A stretch of DNA of 64,000 bases from an uncultured Lachnospiraceae bacterium (GTDB taxonomy: Bacteria > Bacillota > Clostridia > Lachnospirales > Lachnospiraceae): contig CAJUPT010000006.1 of assembly GCA_910588405.1 (NCBI GenBank), positions 1-64,000 on the forward strand, read 5' to 3'. Both the position numbers and the translations under genes were made by a program. The first letter of the stretch is position 1, and each line of letters opens with the position of its first letter. The notes beneath the pieces were generated by a model that worked only from the letters and a program-made list of their open reading frames with translations, was not told the origin of the DNA and did not search any database. Positions 26,162 to 35,496 of the stretch are shown here, one piece after another.

Positions 26162-26208
26162 TTTTGATATCATAGGAACGCCCTCCGAACTTCCCTATGA
26201 TATCAAAA
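26162..26208. terminator. 15-bp inverted repeat, possible terminator
   Basis: TTTTGATATCATAGG pairs perfectly with CCTATGATATCAAAA around 17 bases. The A/T ends would give short U-tracts in either direction. It lies between the decayed AAA gene and the UroD gene at 26385; the rest of this 290-bp gap holds nothing I can identify. Confidence 0.5.
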
Positions 26209-26384
26209 ATGCTCTACGAAATTTTTTAATTTGACATATTACTTATTAACATATCCGACGACAAAAGTCAGCCTGCCCTGATAGGTTTCTTTTATTAACT
26301 TAAACTTCCCACATTAAAAATGGGATTTGCATCTTGTAAAATTAACATTTTTTCTAATCCTGTAAAGCGCTTCAACCATGAAGC

Positions 26385-27467
26385 CTATTCACCGGCATAG
26401 AGTTTCCTGGACATCTCGTAAATCAGATCTCTGGCCTTCGGGGGCATCTTAAACATAGAACAGTAAACACGGCCGCTGACAGCATAACGCTCTACAAATT
26501 CGCGGCAGTCCTTTTCCAGCTGAGCCATATCCTCAGTATCGGCAGGAAGCTTCGTAGGTTCGATCCCCAGAATGATTTTATCCCCATATTTTTCGAACAA
26601 CATCTTCTTATCATTGATAACTGGCTGCCCGCGCCATGCATCGATCCCGGCTTCAATCATAGCAGGAACCAGATTTTCATTCCTGCCACAGGAATGGAAT
26701 TCTATGTAAAGACCATTTTTATGCGCACAGTCAGCAACCCGTTTTAAATACGGCATAATCATCTCACGGCAGGTATCCAGCGAAAATAGACTGTTTATCT
26801 GGCTCCCCCAGTCATCATGGAACCAGATGATATCAATATCAAACCATTTTTTCGCATTGCAGATAATGTCTTCGTACAAATCACACAGCCGGTTAAAAAA
26901 TCTGTGTACCGCAGGCTTTTGATCTTCATCGATCAATGCCATCAGAACATTTTCCATATTATTCGTGATCGCTACCAATCGTTCGAAAAGTCCATTGTGA
27001 ATGACGAATGAGGTGGCGAGGCCCTGATGGATAAAAGCTTTATTCCGTTCCGCATCGCCTTCCCAGTCCCAACTGTTTACATCGGGAAAAGTAATATAAT
27101 CTTCCCAGTGTTCCAAATCCGGAACCAGATTAACACCAGGTTTGGGCATAGAACCATTTACCGCAGGGACATATACCCATTCCACACCAAACATATCTGG
27201 TCCGCCCACATGGTCCAGATCAACAGGTTCCGCATTAAAGGATCCTGAAGGGCCGCGGGCGATAACATCCGGCAAACAATTCGGACCAAAATACTGGTTA
27301 TCCGTATGCGCCGGCATCCATAAAGGCTTTTCCCCTTTAAACATCCGGAGATAATTCTCCTTAGGCGTGATCGGGGTATTATATTTGGTCAGCTGCGGCG
27401 CATGGGGATAATCCACATTATATGTTCCCACAATCTCCAATTCTTTTGAATCAAATTTATATCGCAT
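26385..27467 (-). CDS. UroD-superfamily methyltransferase
   Basis: A 360-aa protein of the UroD/MtaA superfamily. The zinc-ligand pattern is H-S-C followed 75 residues later by Cys (V-Y-C-S-M), the spacing reported for methylcobamide:CoM methyltransferases. W-F-H-D-D-W-G carries the acidic barrel residues. It is the last gene of the LysR-to-UroD island and differs clearly from the 31717 paralogue, so the two may act on different substrates or on two methyl groups. GGAGG lies 7 nt before the ATG. A copy of the 103-bp repeat family lies right upstream, where mRNA folding could modulate translation. Confidence 0.85.
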   Translation of the reverse strand: MRYKFDSKELEIVGTYNVDYPHAPQLTKYNTPITPKENYLRMFKGEKPLWMPAHTDNQYFGPNCLPDVIARGPSGSFNAEPVDLDHVGGPDMFGVEWVYVPAVNGSMPKPGVNLVPDLEHWEDYITFPDVNSWDWEGDAERNKAFIHQGLATSFVIHNGLFERLVAITNNMENVLMALIDEDQKPAVHRFFNRLCDLYEDIICNAKKWFDIDIIWFHDDWGSQINSLFSLDTCREMIMPYLKRVADCAHKNGLYIEFHSCGRNENLVPAMIEAGIDAWRGQPVINDKKMLFEKYGDKIILGIEPTKLPADTEDMAQLEKDCREFVERYAVSGRVYCSMFKMPPKARDLIYEMSRKLYAGE

Positions 27468-27483
27468 ATTGTTTCCTCCAATT

Positions 27484-27579
27484 TAGCTTCGCAACGATCC
27501 TTCCATGTCCTGCAAACCGGAAGGATTTCCTGCCACAACGTTTCCGAAAATCCTCCCGGGGCTCGTCCGGTCCATTGCT
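27484..27579 (-). repeat. Diverged copy of the 103-bp structured repeat
   Basis: It begins TAGCTTCGCAACGATCC and ends near CCGGTCCATTGC. The inner stem is kept on the minus strand (GGGAGGATTT with AAATCCTTCC, one G-U pair) and CCTCCCGGGGCT is unchanged, while the outer arm is eroded. It sits 17 bp upstream of the UroD start codon. Confidence 0.65.
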
Positions 27580-27639
27580 AATTTTCCTAAATCACTTGTC
27601 ACTACAAATTCTGGTACTTTGTTAAATAAACTTCTTAAA

Positions 27640-29064
27640 TTAAAATTGTACGAAATCCCCTCCGGCTTCCATAAGCTTCTTCTCGTCAATCTCCTTCTGC
27701 ATCTGCGCTACCCTGTCTTTTGTCAGCCGATAGGAGAAAACAAGGACAAACGCGCCTAGGAACAGCATAACGGCCGGGACGACCATCAGTGTATTCGCGA
27801 TGCCTTTGCGCATGGCCTCCGAAGCTTCCTCAGCCGCAACAGCAGCGGAAAATCCGCCTGCTGCTAATACGATCGGCAGGATAATTCCTTTCAGCATAGA
27901 CGCGATATTCAGCGGAACAATAGTGAGTCCCATTATCCAGCCGCTTGCATTCTTCCCTGTTTTCCATTCCGAATATACCGCCGTATCCGCATACAGCACT
28001 GTGGAGCAGGAATATACACAGCCATAGAACAGCTGCGCCACTGCCAGCATAGCGATAACAATCCAGACATTCTGATAAAACATACGGCCAAGAATCAGAC
28101 AGCATCCCATAATGATATAAGATACAATCATGGTTAGTCTTCCTGACAGTTCCCGCCCGATATAACGGCTGAGAAAAGCGCCAATGATTCCCATAAAAGC
28201 AACAATCAGAGTATACATTCCCAGCATCCCTTGATTCAGCGTTACATAGGTAAAGTAGTAAACACTGGAGCTTGCAACCATAAAGTTAAACAGCCATTTG
28301 GCAAGATCCGCAATGACCAGTGCCAGCAGCGGAGGATTCGCAAACAACGCCTTAATCAAATCAACCAACCCGGTCTTGGCGCGTTTTGCTTTTGCTTCGT
28401 TGGCCAGTTCCTCCGCGCCGGTATCTTCATACCCCTCGGTCAGTTTAAAATGTATCCAGTAGCCGACAACCATAAACCCTGCCATAACAAACGCAAGTAA
28501 CGCATACGAATACTTCTCACTGAATAAAGCCGTTAATACCGCTAAAAGGGGCACCCCCGTAAATGACCAGACGAACTTGGCCGCACTATTCCACGTGGCT
28601 TTTGATGATGCCATTGCAAGACGGTCATCTTCTGTCACGGCAACAACACTGATCAAAGACGTACTCGCACAGCATGGAAAGTCATGCAGGAAACGGCCGA
28701 TCAGCATTGCTGCCATGAGACAGAGCATCGTTATGGTATCATTATCGCTCACCCGGAAATACATGAAAAAATAAAAAGCAGGAATCATCCAGGTTATGAC
28801 AACCAACCAGGAGCGGTAACGCCCCCATTTCATCGGCCTTGTGGAATTAATAATACCACCTGCCACCATTGCAGTTGCAACATCGATGGCGGAACATGTC
28901 GTCATAATAAATGATGCGGTACCCAAACTTAACTGAGCCACATTTGTCAGATAATAAAGCTGATAATAGGAATAGACATAAGTCATCAATGTATAACACA
29001 TGTCACCGATGCCATAAAAATAACGAATTCCTTTTGTCAATCCCCTTTTTCTGATATCGCTCAT
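27640..29064 (-). CDS. GPH-family (glycoside/cation) symporter
   Basis: A 474-aa membrane protein with about twelve helices. It starts R-Y-F-Y-G-I-G-D-M, the conserved GPH opening, and has the K-W-G-R-Y-R-S-W-L loop after helix 2. The second half has V-Y-S-E-W-K-T-G-K. The family couples sugar or related solute uptake to Na+ or H+. It is about 45% identical by eye to the GPH protein at 30255, with an alcohol dehydrogenase between them. A substrate other than sugar is likely given the neighbouring methyltransferases. AAGGGG lies before the ATG. Confidence 0.88.
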   Translation of the reverse strand: MSDIRKRGLTKGIRYFYGIGDMCYTLMTYVYSYYQLYYLTNVAQLSLGTASFIMTTCSAIDVATAMVAGGIINSTRPMKWGRYRSWLVVITWMIPAFYFFMYFRVSDNDTITMLCLMAAMLIGRFLHDFPCCASTSLISVVAVTEDDRLAMASSKATWNSAAKFVWSFTGVPLLAVLTALFSEKYSYALLAFVMAGFMVVGYWIHFKLTEGYEDTGAEELANEAKAKRAKTGLVDLIKALFANPPLLALVIADLAKWLFNFMVASSSVYYFTYVTLNQGMLGMYTLIVAFMGIIGAFLSRYIGRELSGRLTMIVSYIIMGCCLILGRMFYQNVWIVIAMLAVAQLFYGCVYSCSTVLYADTAVYSEWKTGKNASGWIMGLTIVPLNIASMLKGIILPIVLAAGGFSAAVAAEEASEAMRKGIANTLMVVPAVMLFLGAFVLVFSYRLTKDRVAQMQKEIDEKKLMEAGGDFVQF

Positions 29065-29097
29065 ATTCCATTCCCCTTAGTTATATCTAAGCGTTTA

Positions 29098-30144
29098 TTA
29101 ATGAGCCGTCATGCCAGGAACAAATACTGCTTTCAAACATTCCTCAGGCTTTTTCACCAGCTTCTCAAAGGTTTCAATGCCATCACTAAGAGGCGCCACC
29201 GGATCTGCGATATAACCTGTAGACACCTGTCCGCTGCTCAAAATCTTCAAACAATCTTTCATTTCTGTCGTATACGTATAAGAACCGGTCAGTATCTGTT
29301 CATGACTAATCAGATACTGAAAGTCTACCGTGCAGTTTGTTTTGGTTAATCCGACTACGGATACCCTGCCGTGAGGCTTACAGAAATGCATGGCATTATT
29401 GATCGTCACATCCAGACAAACTGCGTCTACTACGGCATCCGCGCCCTTTCCGCCGGTCAGCTGCATCACTTTATCCTGAAGCGCCTCCGGGGTATCCTCA
29501 GCAGAAATTACATCAGTTGCACCGTGCGCCTTAGCAACCTCCAACTTCTTCGTCACCATGTCCAACATAATGATCTGCCCTGCACCATAATATTTAGCCG
29601 CCTCTAGGGCAAAAAGTCCAATAGGGCCCGCCCCATAAATAACGAGGGATTTACCTTTCAGTTCCGCGCCGCCCGCCTGATTAACCGCATGGAGGCCTAC
29701 GGCAAAAGGTTCGGTCATGGCAGCTTCAATATCCGAAACAGATTCCGGCACTTCCAATAAAGTACATTCCGGTACGATGGCATACTCCGCCATTCCACCG
29801 TTATAATCCCTTCCGCCCACATATTCCCGGTGCCTGCATGTGTTGATATGCCCTTCTTTGCAATCTTCACATGTACCGCAGTACAGCATCGGATATACAC
29901 ATACACGCTGTCCTGCTTTCCATACTGATGTTTCGTCCGCCACCTCATCGATCACCCCGACAAACTCATGTCCGGAAACTCTTTTTTCCACCTTATACTG
30001 ACGCCCGGATTTATATACCTTCAAATCGCTGCCACAGACAGATGCAGCCAGTATTTTAAGTCTCACCCACCCCGCCGGCGGAGTCGGATCCGGTAAATCG
30101 CCATACCGTACATTGCCGGCAGATTCAATCCATAATGCTTTCAT
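29098..30144 (-). CDS. Zinc-dependent alcohol dehydrogenase (MDR family)
   Basis: About 348 aa. The N-terminal GroES-like domain has catalytic-zinc residues C-G-S-D (near 38) and G-H-E (near 61). The structural zinc loop is C-G-T-C-E-D-C-K-x4-N-T-C. The Rossmann domain has G-A-G-P-I-G (near 170) and an acidic residue after beta-2 (M-L-D-M), favouring NAD(H). This is the polyol/threonine-dehydrogenase-like branch of medium-chain dehydrogenases. The ATG at 30144 is chosen; a TTG four codons upstream abuts the GGAGG. It lies between two GPH transporters and probably oxidises their imported substrate. Confidence 0.9.
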   Translation of the reverse strand: MKALWIESAGNVRYGDLPDPTPPAGWVRLKILAASVCGSDLKVYKSGRQYKVEKRVSGHEFVGVIDEVADETSVWKAGQRVCVYPMLYCGTCEDCKEGHINTCRHREYVGGRDYNGGMAEYAIVPECTLLEVPESVSDIEAAMTEPFAVGLHAVNQAGGAELKGKSLVIYGAGPIGLFALEAAKYYGAGQIIMLDMVTKKLEVAKAHGATDVISAEDTPEALQDKVMQLTGGKGADAVVDAVCLDVTINNAMHFCKPHGRVSVVGLTKTNCTVDFQYLISHEQILTGSYTYTTEMKDCLKILSSGQVSTGYIADPVAPLSDGIETFEKLVKKPEECLKAVFVPGMTAH

Positions 30145-30254
30145 GATTTTTCTCAACCTCCATATTTATAATTGCAGGATAGAAAGGCGCCATGCCTCTC
30201 CATCCGCAAACGGACCATGAACCAGTTTCAAAAACCACAATTTACTCCTCCGAT

Positions 30255-31670
30255 TTAATTCTGCGCTTCTTCAGCGGCTTTTCTTTCATCAATCTCTTTC
30301 TGAAGCTGCTCAACCCTTTCCTTCGGTAGACGATACAGGAAAATCATAACCGCAGCGCCAAACAGCAAAAAGGCCGCAGGGATGATCAGCAACGTATTTG
30401 CAATACAGACACGCACAGATTCAGACGCATCTTCAGCAGCAATCGCAGCGGAGAATCCTCCCATAGCCAAAGCCGCCGGAAGGATAATGCCCTTCAAAAA
30501 AGAAACAATCTTGATCGGAATGTTTGTCAAACCCATCACCCAGCCAGTGGAATTCTTTCCGGTCTTCCACTCGGAATATATGGCGGTATCGCCATACAAA
30601 GCGGTAGAGCAGGAATATACACAGCCATAGCAAAGCTGTGCGGCGGAAACAAGAAAAATCACTGCCCATACATTTGTATAAACCACGCGTGCCGCAAACA
30701 GGCAAACCGCCATAATCAGGTAAAATAAAATCATCGTCTTACGTCCGGACAGCTTTTTGCCGATATACCGGCTGCCATATGCACCAATTACAGCGGTAAA
30801 AGCGATAATCAGCGTATATGTTGCCTGCAGTCCTTTGTTAAGGGCAATGTAAGTAAAATAATATACGATAGTGCCTGCCACCATGGAATTGAACATCCAC
30901 TTTGCCATATCCGCGATAAGAAGCGCCAGCAGGGGCGGGTTCGCGACGAGCGCTTTGAGTAGATCCAGGGGCTTGGTCTTAGCCCGCTCAGACTTGGCCA
31001 CATTAGCCAGTTCCGCAGCGCCCGTATCCTCATAACCCTCGCTCATCTTAAAATGGGCATAATAACCGAGGAATGTAAACGCGCCCAAAATAGCCGCCAG
31101 GGTAGCATATGCATATTTTTCTGTTACAATCGTGGCAAGGAACGCCAGAAAAGGTACGCTTGCGTAAGACCAAACAAACTTAGACGCATTGTTCCAGGTT
31201 GCCCGGGATGAAGCCAGCTGAATACGGTCATCCGCAGTCTTTCCTAATACATTGATCATCGCTACATTGGCAGTATAAGGGAAATTTTGAACGATGCGGG
31301 ACGCAAACATGGCGATAAAGAAGAATACCGTTGCAACGGCTTCGCTCTTGCCGATCCTGCAGTACAGAAGGAATGACGTAACAGGCAGCAGCCAGGTTAT
31401 GACAACCAGCCAAGAGCGGTAACGTCCCCACTTCATAGGCTTGGTGGAGTTAATAACCGCGCCATATACCCAGGCAGTAGCACTGTCAAATATCGAACTG
31501 ACAGACACCAGTAACGCTACCGTGCCAAGACTCAGCATGGCCACGTTGGTATAATAGAATGTCAGATAATAAGAATAGACGCTGGTCATCAACGCAAAAA
31601 ACATATCACCGATACCATAGAAGTAACGAATGCTTTTGGTTAATCCACTTTTAGGATTAGAGTTTTCCAT
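30255..31670 (-). CDS. GPH-family (glycoside/cation) symporter
   Basis: A 471-aa paralogue of the 27640 transporter with the same opening (R-Y-F-Y-G-I-G-D-M), the K-W-G-R-Y-R-S-W-L loop, and V-Y-S-C-S-T-A-L-Y-G-D near helix 9. About twelve helices are visible, and the last ~20 residues are charged and cytoplasmic. GGAG lies before the ATG, and the gene follows the 31717 UroD gene by only 46 bp, so they are co-transcribed. The tandem paralogues around one dehydrogenase suggest duplication and specialisation within one uptake pathway. Confidence 0.88.
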   Translation of the reverse strand: MENSNPKSGLTKSIRYFYGIGDMFFALMTSVYSYYLTFYYTNVAMLSLGTVALLVSVSSIFDSATAWVYGAVINSTKPMKWGRYRSWLVVITWLLPVTSFLLYCRIGKSEAVATVFFFIAMFASRIVQNFPYTANVAMINVLGKTADDRIQLASSRATWNNASKFVWSYASVPFLAFLATIVTEKYAYATLAAILGAFTFLGYYAHFKMSEGYEDTGAAELANVAKSERAKTKPLDLLKALVANPPLLALLIADMAKWMFNSMVAGTIVYYFTYIALNKGLQATYTLIIAFTAVIGAYGSRYIGKKLSGRKTMILFYLIMAVCLFAARVVYTNVWAVIFLVSAAQLCYGCVYSCSTALYGDTAIYSEWKTGKNSTGWVMGLTNIPIKIVSFLKGIILPAALAMGGFSAAIAAEDASESVRVCIANTLLIIPAAFLLFGAAVMIFLYRLPKERVEQLQKEIDERKAAEEAQN

Positions 31671-31716
31671 AGTTTTCTCCTTTCAGTAAATATATTGGGA
31701 TGCACAAGTTTACCGC

Positions 31717-32751
31717 TCAGCCTTTTGCAGAGAATATACCTTCCATTCCGGTACCCCGTTCCGTATGCAGGTCGGGACGAGGACAGGAATATTTGGTAGA
31801 CCCATATTTAATAACTTCATCGATAGCAATCCTATTGCGGTCAGCGGTCCGCAATCCACAGTTCGCAATCCAGCTTCCGCCGGGAGCCAGATCATCAATA
31901 GTCTGACGGATGCTGGCACGGATATCTTCTTCCGTAGCAGACGGAGAATCCATCATGGTCGTGTCAAATCCGCCCACAAAACACATTTTATGTCCGATCT
32001 GCTCTTTGAGCTCTTTCGGATGGTTGCATACCTGCATACCATTCGTCGCACTGGCGCCAAGATCAGCAATCTCCCCTGCAATCGGCGCAAAGTAGCCGCA
32101 GCTGTGATGTTCATAAATCACACCCTGGGAAGTTACCGCATCAATGATTCTTTTCAGGTGAGGCTTAAGCAGCTGTCTCCAGGTATCCGGGGACATAAAC
32201 ATGCCATTACTATGCCCATAATCATCATGCATAACCAGGATATCCGGTTTATAATATTTGATCACATAATCATGAAGACGAATCTTATGATCCGCAATGG
32301 CGCCGAAGAAATCATAACAGGCTTCCGGCTCTGTTACCAGTGTCATCAGGCATTCCGAAAAATCCATAGTTGTAAAGAGACGTTCCCAGGGACCGAAGCC
32401 GATAATAACACGGGAAAGTTTATGTTCTCTGTCCCATTTTGCAGTATCCCGGGCGGCATAACCTTCCCAGTCCAGCTTGCTTAAGTCAGGAAATTTAAAT
32501 ATATCTTTCCATTTTGTAATATCATCCATCAGATGCTTGCCTGGAGTAGGGTTCGGCGCACCGATTGTTTCCTCCCAAGTCCAGCTCTGGCCAAACCAGT
32601 CATTCTCCGTTCCTTCCACGCAGATTGTTTCCTTTATAAAATCCATCCCCCTGGGCGCGCTGATATCAAAATCACCGGGAATCGGAAGATATTCCGGTTC
32701 CTTATGCTGATAAGCCAAAAGCCCATTTTCTTTAAATGATAAACTTGCCAC
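31717..32751 (-). CDS. UroD-superfamily methyltransferase (GTG start)
   Basis: A 344-aa UroD/MtaA-like protein. Zinc-ligand pattern: H-S-C-G then Cys after 79 residues (I-A-N-C-G). V-M-H-D-D-Y-G carries the barrel acidic pair. The first codon is GTG at 32751, seven bases after GGAGG, with no ATG at better spacing. It is the first structural gene of the island after the PucR regulator and its terminator, and is closely followed by a GPH transporter. No corrinoid-binding protein or MttB-type partner lies nearby, so its methyl carrier must be encoded elsewhere or the reaction differs. Confidence 0.85.
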   Translation of the reverse strand: MASLSFKENGLLAYQHKEPEYLPIPGDFDISAPRGMDFIKETICVEGTENDWFGQSWTWEETIGAPNPTPGKHLMDDITKWKDIFKFPDLSKLDWEGYAARDTAKWDREHKLSRVIIGFGPWERLFTTMDFSECLMTLVTEPEACYDFFGAIADHKIRLHDYVIKYYKPDILVMHDDYGHSNGMFMSPDTWRQLLKPHLKRIIDAVTSQGVIYEHHSCGYFAPIAGEIADLGASATNGMQVCNHPKELKEQIGHKMCFVGGFDTTMMDSPSATEEDIRASIRQTIDDLAPGGSWIANCGLRTADRNRIAIDEVIKYGSTKYSCPRPDLHTERGTGMEGIFSAKG

Positions 32752-32901
32752 ACTAAAATCCTCCTCTCATATTTTTGAATATCCAAAGCCGATTATGCAA
32801 TTTGATTCCGGCCTTTTGTATAATCTTATCATGCAGTGGAAAATCTTTGTACAGTCTCCCCGAACGAAAAAACAAAATTCTGTTATGCTGACAGCACAAA
32901 A

Positions 32902-32930
32902 AGGCCTGCTCTATTAAAGCAAGGCCTTCT
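32902..32930 (-). terminator. Terminator after the PucR-type regulator
   Basis: On the minus strand AAGGCCTTGCT-TTAAT-AGAGCAGGCCT forms a stem followed by TTTTT. It lies ~20 bp past the stop of the 32953 gene and separates it from the UroD operon, which must then have its own promoter in 32752-32890. Confidence 0.85.
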
Positions 32931-32952
32931 TTGAAAACAATATTAATTTGTC

Positions 32953-34413
32953 CTAAAGCTCTCCCCACCGTGTAAGATAGTAGATACTGAGCCGCAGATA
33001 GTTTCTGAGGGACGGATCCTCATAATCCCAGCCAGCCTGTTCTTTCACATATTTAATACGATAATTTATCGTATTTCTGTGAATAGACAGATAGTCCGCA
33101 GCAAGTCCGGTGGCTCTTTCCAACCCCAAATAGACAGAAAGGGTGCGGAGAAACTCTCTCTTATCCGGCTCCTCAGTCCACATCTTCAAACATATCGGCT
33201 CACAGGCCAACAGCTTGCGCTGTCTATCCATATTTTCCATAAGATATTCACATGCGCAGTCATAAAAGAAACACAAACCCGGGGAATCGATATGATTAAT
33301 AGCGAAAATGGCCTGTTCATAATAATATGGCAAATTGCTTATTTCATCAAAAGGCAGGCTGACTCCAACACGCAGTTTTTTTAAGTATCCCTGACTGCCG
33401 ATCCAACTATACATCTGTCGTACCAAAATATTCGGTTCCGGAACATAAGCAATCACCAGCAGATCTTCGCGGTAGATCCAGTTATAAATTGCCGGGTACT
33501 GTTTCGTCAGGATATTTTTCAAAAGTTCAAGCCCGGCGGTTCTTTCTTTCGCGGAATCGAAATGAAAGAGAAACAGGCAGAGCCTGTTATCACTATCCGG
33601 CGATTTCCTGATTATAATGGAATAATGGTAATCCATCTGCTCTTTTGGAACCTCTTTATATTCCAGAAGATCGTTCATGATCTGCTTATTAACCCCAGAA
33701 TCGTCTCCTCTTTCCGCAGCCGCGAATATAAGGGAACATTTTTCTGTCAGAAGATTCAAAAGCGCAACATCACCAGGGTTTAAAGGACGCTTTTTATCTA
33801 AAACCGTAATCTGCCCATAATCACGAGCCAAATAACGGAATTTAACATGAAGCCCACTGGTCTGATATTCGTTTCCTTCCTCATCTTTTGCGGAAGTATT
33901 GAACCGGTATACACAGTCATTGTATTTGCGCACCGGGTTTTTTAACGCATCCGACATCGCCAGATAATAGGTCACCGAACTCTGCTCTTTCTCATAAATA
34001 TAACGCCATTCCGGTATATTGCCGATCGATATCCCACGGCAGTCCATACCAAGAAGAAGATAATTGGAATCCTGCAATAATACCGGATTAGAAAATGCCT
34101 GGGCACATAAATGTACAAACAACCGATAATCGGCTGCCCGAAGGGCTTCCTCTATATTTTCCTGCCAACTGTCATACCAGTTAAATATACTCTGGATCAG
34201 CAAGAAGCCTTCTTTTTCCTCCATATCATGGATCACTATCGTGCCCTGTTCCGCATGGCAGATGACATCCGCACCTTCATTCCGAACATAGACAGATCCA
34301 GCAGCCGCTACAGGCAAGGGGCCGCTGATTGTCCGCTCCGTCGCAGCGGAAATCCTCGTCTCTATATCATATTGGGACAGCTGGTTCGCTATTAACCACA
34401 GGTTTAATTTCAT
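32953..34413 (-). CDS. PucR/CdaR-type transcriptional regulator
   Basis: A 486-aa protein. The C-terminal helix-turn-helix is clear (A-A-D-Y-L-S-I-H-R-N-T-I-N-Y-R-I-K-Y). It is preceded by a GGDEF-like central fold and an N-terminal sensor region. It is related in layout, not closely in sequence, to the regulator at 14514. It lies between the LysR gene upstream and the UroD/GPH/ADH genes downstream, all on one strand, so it is the likely activator of that island. Its own terminator suggests separate control. Confidence 0.85.
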   Translation of the reverse strand: MKLNLWLIANQLSQYDIETRISAATERTISGPLPVAAAGSVYVRNEGADVICHAEQGTIVIHDMEEKEGFLLIQSIFNWYDSWQENIEEALRAADYRLFVHLCAQAFSNPVLLQDSNYLLLGMDCRGISIGNIPEWRYIYEKEQSSVTYYLAMSDALKNPVRKYNDCVYRFNTSAKDEEGNEYQTSGLHVKFRYLARDYGQITVLDKKRPLNPGDVALLNLLTEKCSLIFAAAERGDDSGVNKQIMNDLLEYKEVPKEQMDYHYSIIIRKSPDSDNRLCLFLFHFDSAKERTAGLELLKNILTKQYPAIYNWIYREDLLVIAYVPEPNILVRQMYSWIGSQGYLKKLRVGVSLPFDEISNLPYYYEQAIFAINHIDSPGLCFFYDCACEYLMENMDRQRKLLACEPICLKMWTEEPDKREFLRTLSVYLGLERATGLAADYLSIHRNTINYRIKYVKEQAGWDYEDPSLRNYLRLSIYYLTRWGEL

Positions 34414-34449
34414 CTGGGTATCCTCGTGAAACGCAATAACAGTAAATAA

Positions 34450-35364
34450 TCAGAACGGATCATGAAGTTCTTCCCTTTTGATAGGCGGGAATACCTTTTC
34501 CGCGCAGTCGACCAACAGGCTGACGGCAGGATTGACATTCGATTTCTCCCAGACAATATCAATGCCTATGGTATACTCCACGTCGGAAAGTTCAAAAAAA
34601 GCGATATCGGCAGTTTCATAAAACTGCTGCGCAGGCCCAAGGACAGTGCAGGCCAGTCCTGCATTTACATACAAATACAATGATTTCAGGCTTTCCGCAA
34701 ATATGACGTTCTGTGGCTCAAAAGGAAGATCCCGCAGCATATTCATCGCGGCCACATCCGTATTCAGGCAGATAAACGTGGCGTTCCGGAAAGACTCGAC
34801 ACTGATCATGTCCACATTTCCAACAGACATTTGCTTATGATAATAAATACAGGGTTTTGCCCGGAAAATCGGTTTTCTCGTCAGTCTGGGTTCATTGGCC
34901 AGTCCAATAGAATATGTCAAAGCCGCATCCATACGCCCATCAATCAGCCTTCGCCGATCCGGCCAGGACAGAGCTGACAGAACCAATTTCACATCCGGAT
35001 GATTCTGGGTGAAATTCCGAATTAATTGTCTGTAAAAATTTCCGGATATCATATCAGTGATGCCCAGATTCAGATTCATGCTACTTTCCGGCGGAATATT
35101 CTTAGCCTGCTGCAGCATAGCATCCAGATTCCAAAGAACTGTATCCAATTTGTCATAAAGATACAGTCCGGCAGCAGTCGGAATCATTCCTCTGCTCCCA
35201 GGTTCAAAAAGCGTAATATCAAGTTCTGATTCCATCTGCACGATCTTCTTACTAATACTTGCAGTTGTACATCCTGCTTCTTTCGCAGCCTTCTGAAATG
35301 ATCCGCAACGCATAATATCCCTGAACAAATACAAAAAATCATAACTAGTCTTTTTATGATACAT
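34450..35364 (-). CDS. LysR-family transcriptional regulator
   Basis: A 304-aa protein. The N-terminal winged helix (residues ~10-65) has the LysR pattern G-S-F-Q-K-A-A-K-E-A-G-C-T-T-A-S-I-S-K-K. The effector-binding region follows, beginning N-L-G-I-T-D and ending in a periplasmic-binding-like fold. Such factors respond to pathway intermediates. The gene is 36 bp upstream of the PucR gene, so the two regulators may be co-expressed. Having both a LysR and a PucR protein at one catabolic locus suggests two-signal control. Confidence 0.87.
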   Translation of the reverse strand: MYHKKTSYDFLYLFRDIMRCGSFQKAAKEAGCTTASISKKIVQMESELDITLFEPGSRGMIPTAAGLYLYDKLDTVLWNLDAMLQQAKNIPPESSMNLNLGITDMISGNFYRQLIRNFTQNHPDVKLVLSALSWPDRRRLIDGRMDAALTYSIGLANEPRLTRKPIFRAKPCIYYHKQMSVGNVDMISVESFRNATFICLNTDVAAMNMLRDLPFEPQNVIFAESLKSLYLYVNAGLACTVLGPAQQFYETADIAFFELSDVEYTIGIDIVWEKSNVNPAVSLLVDCAEKVFPPIKREELHDPF

Positions 35365-35496
35365 AATTATTTCCTTTTCCTCACCTTCAATTTAAATTCC
35401 TCCCTCCAAACGTCTTCATCCTTACTACACGTATTAGTTATTCCCAAGATTCCATGGAAGGATTCTATCACAACCTGACAGGGATTTCAACGGCGT

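Noticed and set aside
26385-32751. Heme-pathway uroporphyrinogen decarboxylase (hemE)
   Set aside because: The N-terminal substrate residues of HemE are missing and H-x-C...Cys zinc ligands are present, with no heme genes nearby.
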